DNA from: Lojkania enalia
Taxonomy: Eukaryota; Ascomycota; Dothideomycetes; Pleosporales
Direction of reading: 5' to 3'
Assembly: GCA_010094045.1 (NCBI GenBank)
Contig: ML986592.1
Location: 371,357 to 435,356, forward strand
DNA: 64,000 nucleotides
Under the pieces are notes generated by a model. That model was given only the letters and a program-made list of their open reading frames with translations. It searched no databases and was not told the origin of the DNA. The position numbers were made by a program, and so were the translations under genes. Below, piece after piece: positions 43,764 through 55,176 of the stretch. Numbering within the stretch: position 1 is the stretch's first letter; every line of letters begins with the position of its first letter.

Positions 43764-45442
43764 TCAAGGAGCGATGCTTAGAAACGTATTTCCAATGTCC
43801 GGGCGGAACCCCTGAATGAGTTCCCACTCCAACTCACTGATAGTCTCTTCTGGCATTATTTTTGCGCCATTTCTCCATATGATACTCGCTTGTTCTTGTT
43901 GGATCTTCTTTACATCTTGCCTCACTGAGTCCGAAGCGGCACCTGCCGCAACGCCTTCCAAGCTCCAGCCCTTCAGTGCTGGGCTAGCATAGTCCTTGTC
44001 TTCATGATTCTTCCCCTTGAGCCCCCAGCGAATGCGCACTGAGGAATGAACCTTTTCATTGGTGCGGACGAGATTTTCATGTGGAACTTTTGGCAGTCCA
44101 GTATAGTGGTCATAGCGGAGATACGCCATTGGTGATCGAGTAAGTGAGTCAGAGAGAAGATATATGCTCTTGAATTCGTTATGGATCGGACCACAACCCC
44201 ACGGAACATCCGGTTCCTCCCCTTGGGGCTGATAGAATTGTTTAAGCATTATTTGCTTGTCAAAATCGAGACCAATTCGCGAGAGCTGGCTTATCATCCA
44301 TGCTAGTGTGATATCCGCAGCTCTCGCGTCGTCATACGAACCGCCGATGTCTGCATGAGCTCCCGCGAACCAAACTTGATTTAGAGTCTGACCAGAAGCA
44401 GGATTCTCCCAGATCGTGGGCATGAAGGGTTTACGGTCTTCGTCTAGGGAGATGGCGTGTATTGCATGCGAAACACACACAGGAACACTCGTATCCACAA
44501 ACGCATAATCCAGGGATTCATGATTGAGTGTGTTGAATATACCGAGACGAGGAAGACCAAGAGCACCTGCACACCTTTAGTCTCATATCAAATAGAGTAA
44601 CTCATTGAAAGATTGGAGCCCACCAACAGTGTCCCAAACTGCTACCGCCTTGATCTTCACCCCGGGGACGGTCATTCCTAATTCGGCTAGCTTGGATACA
44701 TACATTTGCTTTCCGGTTCCGTCATTGAGATTATATTCGGGCTTGTCGTGGCCAACAAATGGATCATCTTTGAAGGGAACTTTCCAGCCTTTCTTCTGTT
44801 GGTTTTCCCAATCGGCAAAGATGGTGTAAAAATGCATCAGCCCAACAGCGGTGAGCAGTCCCACATCATTGATAAAAGCTGCAATTGAACGGGCTGTAAA
44901 TGCGCCACGAGAAAATCCAATGAGATAGATTTCATCGCCTATGATGCCGTCTCCGTCGACGTCGTAGGCGGCATGATTGTAATTAGCGGCTATGAATTGG
45001 TAGGCTTCTCGAATATGCTCAGACAGGCCGTAGCCCGTTGCACCGCCTAGTATCTTATCCTCGAGATTTTGTGAACCCAGTCCCGCTTGGTAGTACGTTA
45101 TCTGTTGAATGGGCTCTGAAGAGCTAAGGAAAGTAAGGATGGCTACTACATTATGTAATATTTGTAATTCACATACTGCCGAGTATCTAGCTGCTTGACG
45201 CATCTTCCAATTCTGGTAACATTTGAAGGCGTCTGAAGTGAAATTTTGCCAGTAAGCTCGGCGGCAAGTGCTGCAAGAGGATTGAGAGAGCTCTTAAGCC
45301 CTGTGTTTGAATCAAGCCAAGTGCCTAGAAAGACCTGTCAATAGTTGCTCCGTCTCTAACTATAGAGAAACGCGATCATGAGATATCAGACATATATCGT
45401 TGATATTTACCTACCATCGCAGCAGATGACTAGACGCTTCAT
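43764..45442 (-). CDS. DUF2235 alpha/beta-hydrolase-like protein, four exons
   Basis: Exons 45442-45415, 45324-45177, 45123-44624 and 44566-43764 give 492 aa with every phase closing. Starts MKRLVICCDGTWLDSNTGLK, the DUF2235 opening. QQITYYQAGLGSQ, EIYLIGFSRGAFTARSIAAF (GxSxG elbow), IKAVAVWDTVGALGLPR (acid), HAIHAISLDEDRKPF and VWFAGAHADIGGSY (His) follow. It keeps the T-Y-Y-x-x-G-x-G segment missing from the 35-kb paralogue. Intron positions differ completely from that intronless gene, so they are old paralogues, not a recent duplication. No signal peptide. Function unknown. Confidence 0.88.
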
Positions 45443-46749
45443 TGGTAGTTGTCCTTCCATCATCGATCCTTGACACAAAGCTGGGGTACGGTTGAACGAA
45501 CAAAAGGATCTGATTGGTTGGCTTCCAACGACGTAAAGCAATAACTTGAGGGCGATCGTCGTCTGCTGAGTGGTGCTTTGGAATTAAAATCCGATCGTTT
45601 TATCCTGTCCTTTGGACTCAGTCCAATATTAAGTCTTTATGTATGATGCCCCGCCCCCGCTTTCAAAGATTGTATTACTCGGGTGAGTCGTCAGCTCAGC
45701 CATGAACGGCTAGAACCATCTGCGCCATCTAAGCTTGCATACCTGAAGAAAGCTTAATTGGGCTGGCAACGGCTTGAGCCAGACTCCAGGTCATATAATG
45801 GTCAGGTGGAAGCGGCTGAGGTGCGAACAGATGCAGTGAGGCCCGTCTGGGGGGTTCAGCTGAAGGAACGTGGGCTGAGCCAAAATGTTGGTTTGTGGAC
45901 AGATTCTGACACCTCGCATCAGCTGAGCCTTAGCCGAGGAAATGATAGATGGACTGTTCTGAAGGTGGTGGATAGATACGTAGGTTGATAAAAAAAGGCG
46001 GGGTTAACGGTTACAAGGCAGCCTTAGGCAGGTGGAAAGACACACTGGGCTCACCTATGGATGGCAGGTTTTACCGAGATCAGCGCCTGATTTTCAGATT
46101 TGTGTACCTACCTGCGCATACGCCATATTGGATGGACGACTAGTGCATTATTCTTTTTTGACACTTGAGGGGAATATTCTATTAGTAGATGTTGTCTCGC
46201 GCTGGTACCTATCCACTTTGATATTTCATCACGTGCACAAACCTTAAAAGGGATGGATGCCACGGGAAAGACTTCGAAGTCGGATTCATGTGATCTGTCT
46301 CAATGTCAAGATTCCTCTTATGCATAAGTCTATTTGCTAAAGATAGATTGGGATGGTAGTTTACTACGCATCATAGCCGCGTTCACCGGCGCTGCATGTC
46401 TATGCAATTTACAAAATCGAGTAACTCAGTAAACTTACACGTTATGCATCTAGGGATGATAGAGGAATAATCCGGGAAACATTCTGAAACGTGTACTTTC
46501 AAAATCTTGATGTCGACTGTTTCCCCCAATTTAGCGTTCGGTCCCTGGATGCAAGCCCCTTTAAATCTCGGGTGAGGTCCGAAGAAAGAAGCCGACAGCA
46601 ACGCTAAAAGACCTCGGGACACACCCTGGACAATGCGTGACGAATCCTTCGCAATTTCCCACCTCCACATATTCGTCTGCCTGCAACTCAAGAAAGCTCT
46701 TAATCACTTCCATTGATGAATCAAATCTCACTCGTTCAAATTACTTCAA
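45443..46749. other. Divergent intergenic region, no gene seen
   Basis: 1.3 kb between the DUF2235 gene (minus) and the surface-protein gene (plus). Frames up to 102 aa (46383-46691 minus) lack domains. Both promoters lie here. Confidence 0.4.
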
Positions 46750-47538
46750 ATGTCTTCGATAACTACTGCAATCCCAACTGGCGCACTCACAGAATGGTGC
46801 CTCCATACAACATTCGACTGGGGTGATGGCATAGAAGAATGCGCCAACTCTACACGCGGCACATCAAAAGAAGATTTTCAGACATTCTGCTGTGACGGCG
46901 ATGTCATTGACAAGACTCAAAACATATGGTTCAATAGAACCCACGATGTCACACTAGAAAACCTGGCCTGCTGTCGTTATTTGGAACCTCAGATGGGCGG
47001 TCTTAGACCCATTCCAGATACCAATTACATGACGTGCACAGAAGGGATTGAGACGCCACTAGCCAGCTTGGCGGCAACGAACACAGACAATGCGGTGGAG
47101 TACACCGTCGTGTACAAGTCCGCAAAGGAAGTAGGAACGTCGCTGACGGATATGATATGGACAACGGAGCCATATTGCTTCTGGGCATACACAAAGAATG
47201 CATCGATGGTGGAGATCACGCTTCCTGCCGCGCAGATTACCCCACCACCTCCGCCGACGACAGATATGTTTGGGCAGCCTATTAGTACCGCGACAACGAC
47301 AGCTACTGAAGATACTTCGTCAGATGACGTGTCGCCTGAAAAGACGGCCACAATACGACAATCTGGGACTAGTCAACTATTATCAATTACGGCAAATCCG
47401 CCAGACACGGTTGGAGCTGCGGCCCTGTCGCCCACATCTTCAATCACTACATCAGCTGCAGTAAGCCGAAAATCAAGGGCATCAGGATATATGATTTTGG
47501 GCACCTTACTAACATTCTTGGCTATTAATGTGCTGTAA
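46750..47538 (+). CDS. Probable GPI-anchored Ser/Thr-rich surface protein
   Basis: Intronless, 262 aa. Cys-rich first half (about eight Cys, for example WCLHTTF, FCCDG, LACCRY) with Asn-glycosylation sites (NST, NRT, NAS), then a Pro/Thr/Ser-rich stalk with PPPPPTT. The C-terminus is a hydrophobic tail (GYMILGTLLTFLAINVL) right after small residues, as for GPI attachment. The N-terminus MSSITTAIPTGALTEW is not a classical signal peptide, so the start or a first exon may be missing. Seen often in fungal secretomes; function unknown. Confidence 0.6.
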   Translation: MSSITTAIPTGALTEWCLHTTFDWGDGIEECANSTRGTSKEDFQTFCCDGDVIDKTQNIWFNRTHDVTLENLACCRYLEPQMGGLRPIPDTNYMTCTEGIETPLASLAATNTDNAVEYTVVYKSAKEVGTSLTDMIWTTEPYCFWAYTKNASMVEITLPAAQITPPPPPTTDMFGQPISTATTTATEDTSSDDVSPEKTATIRQSGTSQLLSITANPPDTVGAAALSPTSSITTSAAVSRKSRASGYMILGTLLTFLAINVL

Positions 47539-48395
47539 AATGGAAAATGTAATTGTGAGGCAGATATCGCTAATAGGAGAAAAGACTGGAGAGCTGAGGT
47601 GAATGGGCTAGCAAGTGCCATTTCCTCGTTGGCTATCCAGCCTAAGGAGGTATGAGTATCATCCCTATTAGCCTAGGTTGATGAAGCATTGCTCCTTAGC
47701 CCAATGGGGGAATCTCAGGGACTCGAACTCGCTGACGCTTTCCGAAAGCGCAGAAAAGATCGACTTGGAAGATATGTAGAGCGATTAGAAGGGCAGCAGC
47801 TATCCTGGATGCCAGCATAGTCTGGCATCAGCACGAATATATTTCTAATGGCCAGTTTATGCGAAAATCAAAATGTTTTCGCCAGAAACCCACTCATTAC
47901 TTTCGAAGCGTCTATGGAAAAACCATGACTTGTAAAAGAAGTGATTCGGGAGTAGCGAGATTCCTCGCCGCAAATTTTGGAGTCAATCGACAATACAGAT
48001 TCTGACAAGCCGCCACAGTTATTGGATGGATTTTTAAATGACGAGATTGTGCAGATAGACTGGGCGGATCGTATGAATGATTAGGATGATTTAAGTTGAA
48101 CCGCATGTGGGCCCTCAGCAGTGAATGTCGGTAATCATATTGACCCAAAATTTCCTATCTTAGAGCACTTCCCTAACTTCTTCTTGCGTTGCAAAGGGTT
48201 GTACTAAACTAAACATGTACAACCTCCGTACTGTACGGCTAATGTGCGGAGATATATTTTTTTTCCATAGTCCGAACCGAGTAATTTGTTTATATAATCT
48301 TGAAAATGCGCATGCCAGCGGTGGATTGCGGAAAGTCTCGTATTAAACGAATCTTGAATTATTCCTCATATGAGCAGCTCCCACAGTTTGGCCGC
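47539..48395. other. Convergent intergenic region, no gene seen
   Basis: About 850 bp between stop codons of the surface protein and the small membrane protein. No supported frame. Sequence at 47700-47740 superficially resembles a tRNA T-arm but does not fold. Confidence 0.4.
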
Positions 48396-48824
48396 TCATT
48401 CTTCACAAAGAGTCTGCATCGTGTCTTCTCGAGCAAGACTCCCATCCCTCTCCCTGTTCTTTGTCAGATCTCCATGAGATGTCTTTCTATCACATGCGCC
48501 CTTTTCATGTCTCAACTCCTTTCGTGCATTCGTGATATCTCTTTCTGCGGCAGATAACCCAATGGACCCTAAATCACCTCTTAATTACCATATATCGTGC
48601 CTTGATTGATACTTACCTAGCAATTCAGGTCGTGGTTCGTCACGTATGAAGCGGAACTTTCGCAGCTTATAGCGAAGATGAAGACATGCAATGACTAGGG
48701 TTGCCGCAGCTAGGAATACGGCAATGATGTTTAGGATAGTATTAGGAAGCTGATCTTCTTCCCGTATATCGATAAAGCAGTCTTGATGGGTAGGCGAGGT
48801 GTAGTTGATGAAAATTGCTGGCAT
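48396..48824 (-). CDS. Small single-span membrane protein, two exons
   Basis: Exon 1 48824-48617 and exon 2 48568-48396, joined across a 48-bp intron with a perfect GTAAGT donor and ATTTAG acceptor; 126 aa. A short N-terminus with NYT glycosylation site and one Cys precedes one span (TILNIIAVFLAAATLVIACL) and a basic KLRKFRFIRDEPRPELLG. A charged cytosolic tail follows, supplied mostly by exon 2. An upstream in-frame ATG (48923) would add 33 residues. No family recognised. The intron is supported because it bypasses a stop and the new frame stays open for 57 codons. Confidence 0.5.
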
Positions 48825-48924
48825 GATGACCGATAGAAACAAGATTGTATATTGATGTCTCCTTGATGAATGCAACTGTGAAATAGGGAGAAAAGCAATG
48901 CTCTCATATACGCAGGGAGGCATA

Positions 48925-49678
48925 CTATATCACCTCGATGTAGGAAAAGGAGACAATAGATCCGTAAGAAACCTGTTAATTTATGCCGAAGAGGTTCTTA
49001 GTCGGCATCGTGACTGGATGCTCTTTAACGATGGAGGCATACTGAGCGGGTGTTCCTGAACCGAAGTTGGCGACTTTCAGCCTCATTCGTTCCACACAGT
49101 TCTTTTAGAATTCCGACGTTACACATGGAGGCATGCATTCTTCGTCTACGCAAGCTTACTAGTACGTTCTAACTGAATGCTATATATGAAAGCCCAGACT
49201 TCTGCCCTTGTCGGCGTATGTTGACATGGGATGCCTCCAAGAACCCTGTTATCAACAAGAGGTGCATGTGATTGGACGAACAAGCGAGACCAGCTTCGGT
49301 CCATGAACTGTAAGTACTAAAGCCAGGACTATTCACATTGTGCCTCCAGCGCAATCGACGCTTCACCTCATCTAGTTTTAACGATAGATTTGATTCTCGT
49401 GGATTCTGATCTTCGATCACTAGATTATTCAATCGTTGCAAGTGTTTGCAGATTTTACTGTACTCGCCCCCATTAATCTCCGAGATGAATTTAGTCTAAA
49501 AATAAAAATAAATAAGTTTTTTATGTTTCGAAAGCAAACTCCGTGATGTTTCATTAAAATGCTAATTGATAAAGTAAATTTTCGATCAGTATTTACACTA
49601 TGCGGTGGTAAATATATCCAGTACGAACACATCTAGTATATTTACAGGAAACGAGGTATCTCAACGCTCAGTGCCTGT
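48925..49678. other. Intergenic region, no gene seen
   Basis: About 750 bp between two minus-strand genes; AT-rich near 49500-49570. Frames of 67-90 aa without domains. Confidence 0.4.
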
Positions 49679-50671
49679 CTATGAGAGATACGAGGTGTCT
49701 ACCCAGCCTACATACGAGCTTCCTAACGTACTCGAAATACTCACAGGGCTAGCCAATTGCTTCGCAAAGCTAGCTCTGGTTCCTGATGCCCCAGCTCCAG
49801 CGTTGGAATATTCTCCAAAATATACATTGTCCGTCCTTGTGTCGGACGTTCCCCAAACTGACCAGCCAGCGCTATTGACAACGTTAGTCATGTTGGTGCT
49901 CTGGAATACCACGCGGGCATAGCTGCGCCACGGACGGCCAAGGTAGTATGCTTGAGGCTTGACACTATTTCCAGACGCGGCGGCAATGGTGCCTTTGTTG
50001 ATAACGTAGTAGGAGGGGTTCAAGGATGAGTCGCGGCCGTTCGCGGTGATGTATCCAGTCGAGGCTGCAAGAACGCGGATATCGACACTATCGAACCAAG
50101 CAGCCGCTCTTTGACCAAAGATGAAGTCGGTCGCACCTTCGATGTAGCATTTGGCGTAGACTTGAGCTCCGCTATTGGCGAGCACGGTATCCTGGAAGCC
50201 CTTGAATTGAACACCGTAGTAACCTTGCATGTCTGCTTGAGCGCTAATAGCAAGGGCTTGAGAACCCGAACCGCGGGTGTTGACGAGGTTGATATTGTAG
50301 ACCTTCAAGTTGGCTGACCAAGCACGGAGAGTCGCTGTCAGGTCATTATTAGCGGAATCATCTTGGCTTCGTCTCTGGGTGATGGTAACCATATTCCTGG
50401 AGTAGATTGATGTATCTTCAGTGTATCCGTAAATTGTTAAGGCGGCTTTCCGGGTTGGAATATAGACCTGCTCGCTGTAGGTCCCCTGATAGATGAAAAC
50501 GCATTGAGAAGCGGGACTCGATGTACTAAGGGCATCTATGGCGGCTTGAACAGTGACATACTGGCTTGAGGCAGCCGTCTTGCTAACAACCAAGCAGCCA
50601 GATGGTGGCGATGTGCGGCTGGTGGCCAGCGCCCTGAGAGCGGAGCAAAGAAGCCAAAGAAGGTAGTACAT
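49679..50671 (-). CDS. Secreted pectin methylesterase (CE8)
   Basis: Removes methyl groups from pectin, opening it to lyases. Intronless, 330 aa. Signal peptide MYYLLWLLCSALRALA. CE8 blocks: YVTVQAAIDALS, QYVYIP-like VYIPTRKAALTIYGYTEDTS, then GYYGVQFKGFQDTVLANSGA (catalytic Gln and Asp in QDT), YIEGATDFIFGQRAAAW (Asp in DFIFG), and YYLGRPWRSYARVVFQ (Arg/Trp in GRPW). The ATG at 50671 is preferred over 50722: a TATATAAG box at 50737-50744 is only 15 bp above the latter, too close for transcription to include it. Confidence 0.94.
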   Translation of the reverse strand: MYYLLWLLCSALRALATSRTSPPSGCLVVSKTAASSQYVTVQAAIDALSTSSPASQCVFIYQGTYSEQVYIPTRKAALTIYGYTEDTSIYSRNMVTITQRRSQDDSANNDLTATLRAWSANLKVYNINLVNTRGSGSQALAISAQADMQGYYGVQFKGFQDTVLANSGAQVYAKCYIEGATDFIFGQRAAAWFDSVDIRVLAASTGYITANGRDSSLNPSYYVINKGTIAAASGNSVKPQAYYLGRPWRSYARVVFQSTNMTNVVNSAGWSVWGTSDTRTDNVYFGEYSNAGAGASGTRASFAKQLASPVSISSTLGSSYVGWVDTSYLS

Positions 50672-50736
50672 GGTGGCAGAAAAATCGAAAGTAGAGCAAT
50701 AACCGACTAGTAATTCCAACATGACTTTTCTCCGCT

Positions 50737-50744
50737 CTTATATA
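50737..50744 (-). promoter_or_regulatory. TATA box of the pectin methylesterase gene
   Basis: TATATAAG on the minus strand, 66 bp upstream of the chosen ATG. Position fits a fungal core promoter and decides between two possible start codons. Confidence 0.6.
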
Positions 50745-52031
50745 CGTATTTCCTTAATATATAGCTCGTTTACTCTCATGGTCTCATACATGCATCGTAT
50801 ATTAAGGGCACCCTAAGTTCGCGACTCTTCCCAACGAAACATCCTGGGGTATACCTTTCACGCGTACATTCATCTCAGAGCGTTTGAAATAATTTACACG
50901 AAAATTGGTTACTGCGCATAGCGGATATGTGGTCCTGCACGGGATTTAATTAAGACGAGGCGATTCCTGGTTGGTGGAATTGCTCGGCAACGGCTTGTGA
51001 TGGTCGGTGGCATGTGCAATAGGTTGGCGGCCTCATATAGAGAAAGCGTACGATACGTGGAATTCGAGTCTGAAGTATGGTCGATTTCTCTACGAGGGCC
51101 TCTCTCAGTAACGGATGTTGTTGTGGAAGAATCGAGATGGAGAGAATTCGTCGAAGGCCACCTTTGGAGTGGGGCACAACGCTAAGGCGCTGAGGTTCCG
51201 CGTACGCCCGAGCATCCATTAACCTCTAACCCCCTCCGTCATCCGCTCAACTGTGAGGGTTTCCTCATGCATTAGAGCACTACTAGTTGAATAGTAGAGC
51301 TTTCGGAGTCTATCTTTGGATTGGCGGGCTATGTACTAGAGAGCTTTCAGCTCCAGTGCTAAGTGCGGCTGTGCGATGCGATAGCCGCTCAACTGAGACT
51401 TTATGATGTCCGTGTCTCTCTGATGCATTTCTGACCCTCCTGCTTCGTCATAACTACTCCGATGCTTTATTTGTCGCAAAGGTGCCGACATAGCTTACTC
51501 GTCAAACTTCCCTCGCTGTACTGGATACACTGCTGTATTCACTCGTGCAGGTTTTATCGTCCAGTTGTTATAACAAGCTATTCCTCACCGGAGTCACTGT
51601 TACCTACGAGCCATTTGTGCTCAGTGAAATCATCCAATGCCGTCATGGCTCACCAAGGTCAAGAAGAGTTCCCCGTAGATATATGCGAAGATGTGGCATA
51701 CTGTTCTGTGATAAGAGCCCCGTCCTCCACGCAGGTTGAACAAGAAGAAATACCGTTGCCTCCGCATCACGATGTCGATTTTGGATACTGCGCTCTCCAC
51801 GCTTCCTACCCTATTTCTTCCCTTCTGGAGCTCATGAAATGTGCTCAAATTCTCTTACCTCCGATCGCGTATCACCGGCATCGGAATAAATCACTGGAAC
51901 TACGAACATTATCGCACCTATTGGTGCAACCATTGTCGTGCCTAACATTGCAACTAACCCCCTTCTTAGTTCTCATCAAATGGATATGACTCAAGTCGAC
52001 ATACTCATACCGAACGTCGGATTTTGGAGCC
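50745..52031. other. Intergenic region, no supported gene
   Basis: 1.3 kb upstream of the pectin methylesterase. A 175-aa plus-strand frame (51462-51989) contains a segment from 51643 (MAHQGQEEFPVDICEDVAYC) that could be an upstream exon of the following pseudogene, but no splice pair joins them convincingly. Confidence 0.3.
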
Positions 52032-53256
52032 TTGACTACGAACCCTTCTGCAAACCAGCCTGATAAAAGTTTGAGGTCTAAGCGTCCACGAGATGAAGAC
52101 TTAGAAGAATCTCAACCGTCCTTACTGGTGAAACGAAGTCGACATTCGGAATCACCCATCGCCCCCAGGGCCGAGGAATGGACGCCGTTCCCTAGCCTAG
52201 CTGCGCCGGATTCAGTTGCGCTTCTTGACGAATGGATACAGGACTCCGGATTCTATGACGTGAAACCTGAAATCGTCAAGCAAAACAAATGCTACGAAGA
52301 GAAATTGGGCGTCTATGCAAAGCGACAGTATGATGGAGAAATCAAATTAATAGTATCAAACGAATTAAGATCAGTCTTGAACGCTTTTGACCATGACGAA
52401 ACGCCTTTTCATGTGCGCTTCACTGTGCACTGGAGTGTACTTTCATTCATGCGCCCCCAGTTTGGCGAAAGTATACCTAAACTTAGCTCCTTGGTAACTT
52501 CGACTGAAACCACACTTAATGCGCAGGCAACTATTTGCTCCAACTACTTGAAAAAGCTATGGCCTGAAAATGGTGAAAATCTTTTAGAGTTGCTACAAAT
52601 ACTTATTCCATATAAACCCCGGACGATCCCAAAATTCTATGTTACCCAACGTGAGTATGACCCAGGCAGATTTCTGTCACTGGGTTGCTAGCAATAAATG
52701 ACATATAATAGATACTTACAATGGGCTCAGTCTCCGACTAGAATTGAATAGTGATAGCAGCGATACAACAATCAATACTCTGGAAGTCATAGCCTATGGA
52801 CTAATTGCGATGCTTATTGAACTGGCTCAACAATTGGCCTGGCTTGGATCAGTCTTTAGCACTTCACCGTTTAACGATCAATTAGCGTATCGTAAGGTTT
52901 CAATTCAAAGCGAATCATCCTCCAAGCCAGTCTCGCAGCTGTCGTTCGCAATTACCTTCAACCATCTACCAGTAGATTCAAGCGAAGAGGCCTGTTGGCT
53001 TCCACCCCTCTGTGGCGCCTGTATTGCCCAAGAGTTTCCAATTCCCGAACGTCACAATGCCAAGGGTTTGGAAATTCCTATACAGCTCATTGCTGGCATT
53101 GCTGGCATTCAACATGCCGTGGAATGTAACAGTGGCGTTGTCATGAAAGGCTTCTCATTTATGTTTATCCCTATGAAGAGAAATGATGATAGGGTGCAAT
53201 GGCCCCTCAATCCAGCTCGGACCCAGACACTCGCCTATCTTACTACGAAGCTGTAA
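52032..53256 (+). pseudogene. Fungal protein of unknown function, 5' part of a frameshifted gene
   Basis: Two exons: 52032-52650 and 52712-53256, joined by a 61-bp intron (GTGAGT donor, TAATAG acceptor), giving FYVTQ-HTYNGLSLRLELN across the junction. A Ser/Arg-rich, nuclear-signal-like N-terminus (KSLRSKRPRDEDL) is followed by LLDEWIQDSGFYD and the helical RFTVHWSVLSFMRPQFGE. Exon 2 carries LAYRKVSIQSE and NHLPVDSSEEACWLPPLCGA. I remember this as a widespread, multi-copy family in filamentous ascomycetes with no assigned function. No ATG opens the frame, so the true start is unknown. At 53200 the family continues in another frame; see the next feature. Confidence 0.55.
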
Positions 53257-54756
53257 GCTGCTACAAAGACCGAGCCATGATGAAAGAAGTCAGCCTGGAA
53301 AGTCTGGAACAGTACCGTGCAATCGTAGAGTGGTGTACCATAGTAGCCCCAACATTGGGGTCCGATACCGCCAACTACAAGAATATAGATCATTCTGGGG
53401 CTGAAGATGCTGCCTCACACTTAAATCTAGCCGGAGGCGCGTTGGGATTTCAGCAATTCGGTCTGGCGCAGTTGGATCTCCAACTCGGTGCCAAGGACGG
53501 CAAATTCCACTTTCAGCGCAGCGGTCCTTACAAAAGGATTATTTCTGCAGCTGAAAAGGCGCCAGTGGTCCTTCATGATACAGCCGAGACACAAGCATGG
53601 CTAGTTCCAGCGACATCCGTTATGCTTCATATTGCACAACACCGCCATCGACTAGAACCTTTCGAGGTAGATAGTGATAAAGTCAATTTAGTTCAACCTG
53701 AATTTGTTGATCTATCTACTAAAAATATTCTCTCGGGGGGTGCTTCGCAAACTCTCTCTAATAACGACCAATATACATTTAAGAACTTAACTGTTAATAT
53801 CTGGTCAATTCTTGAATTCCTCATCGACATTTTGAGGGAACGCAATCCTCCAGGGACCCCTACCGCTGGCACTTTCAGAGACGAACTCCTAGGCCTCGAA
53901 TTCAAAGCCGTGGTTGAAGAGCCCTCTCCTTTTAGACAAAAGCAAGCAATGATAGGCAAAATGTGCGGAGGTTGGCCAATGCTTGCACGAGGTATTGATG
54001 CCCTAGTGCTCTTCGCAAATTGTTTCGAGGATGTGATAAGGTCTTCTGAGGCCGGCGATAGTGAATTATGTAGGCTGTGGAAAATTATGCTGAAGGAGAA
54101 AGACTACCTCGCGACGAGCGTTAGCGCTCTCGAAGATCTTTATGACGTGGCGGGATGTCGATTAGATCGCAAGTATTTGACTTCTAGCCGCCTACAATGG
54201 GACCGGGGTAAATTTTTGGTTTTTGAGCCCTTTAAGAGTCCAGGTACGCACCAACGCACCTGTATTCGTCTTCAACAAATCATTCCGAAATCTGGCATTG
54301 GACACATTACCTCACTAGGCCAACTTCCCCACGAGGGAGCCGTTATCTTCGGCCGATCTGGCTCCCCACTTCGAAGTATCGTAAACAAGATGAAATACTC
54401 TCTAGAAAAGGTGAAGGGTCTCTACAGTCAGCCTAACATCAGTCTTACACCAATAGTTGTGGCCGCTAATCTAGATGACGACTTTTCCTCATCCGGCAGA
54501 ATTCGATGACGAAGTTCTAGATTAAAATAGCTCAAACACCACTATTAACTCTGTAGCTTCAAGTTTTCCTATATTTGATTCTCAAACGAGCTGTGAAACA
54601 GGGTTCACTGATTTGAATGACCGGGAGTCTGTGTCGGTCACGAAGAAAAGGTTATTGGAACCCGATGACCAAATGACGCCATTCCGAAGCCTTCGTCAAA
54701 TTCAAGAGGAAAATCCAAGTAAGCGTAATAAAACCTGTAGATTGTTGGATATCTGA
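53199..54756 (+). pseudogene. Fungal protein of unknown function, 3' part of the same frameshifted gene
   Basis: The 436-aa frame 53199-54509 continues the family: DTRLSYYEAVSCYKDRAMM, GALGFQQFGLAQLDLQLGAK, DGKYHF-like DGKFHFQRSGPYKRIISAAE with KAPVVLHDTAETQAWL, then TVNIWSILEFLIDILRER and MCGGWPMLARGIDALVLFAN. The preceding exon ends VQWPL in a different frame with no room for an intron, so one base has probably been lost near 53200. A second frame change near 54490 and a TAA at 54523 precede another open stretch (NTTINSVASSFPIFDS to about 54756) that fits the family's Ser-rich C-terminus. The gene is probably inactive. It abuts the RIP block. Confidence 0.6.
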
Positions 54757-55176
54757 AGCAGATAGGCTGGATAAATCGGCGTGTAGCATGGCTCCGGCGA
54801 TCCACCTCTGTGAAGAGGAACGCAAGAACGAATCACTCTCACGAGTCCCCTCCTTTAGGCATTACACGTTCGTTTATAACTCCTATCGTAGTTGAACTCG
54901 CGTTGTATTGTCCCACCAAATAGGAATGCTGTTTATCGGGCAATTCTAAGGGTAAGTTATCATTTAGCGCGCCTTGGCGCTGGCGTAATTGGTCACTGTT
55001 TCGCGATTTGAATCTTAATTATATGTTAGTAGTTTGTTACGACCTGGTCTTGAGCGACGAGGAAGGGAATGAGGGCGCAATTTAAGGCGGGCAACTAGTG
55101 AGAGTTATACCATGTGACTCTCCGTTTCCTTTGCAGATCAATGCCAATTCGTGAAGATTGCGTCCCAATTCGTATA

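Noticed and set aside
51462..51989. 175-aa plus-strand frame as an independent gene
   Set aside because: No domain, mixed composition, and its 3' half runs without a stop only by chance; at most an unsupported upstream exon of the next gene.
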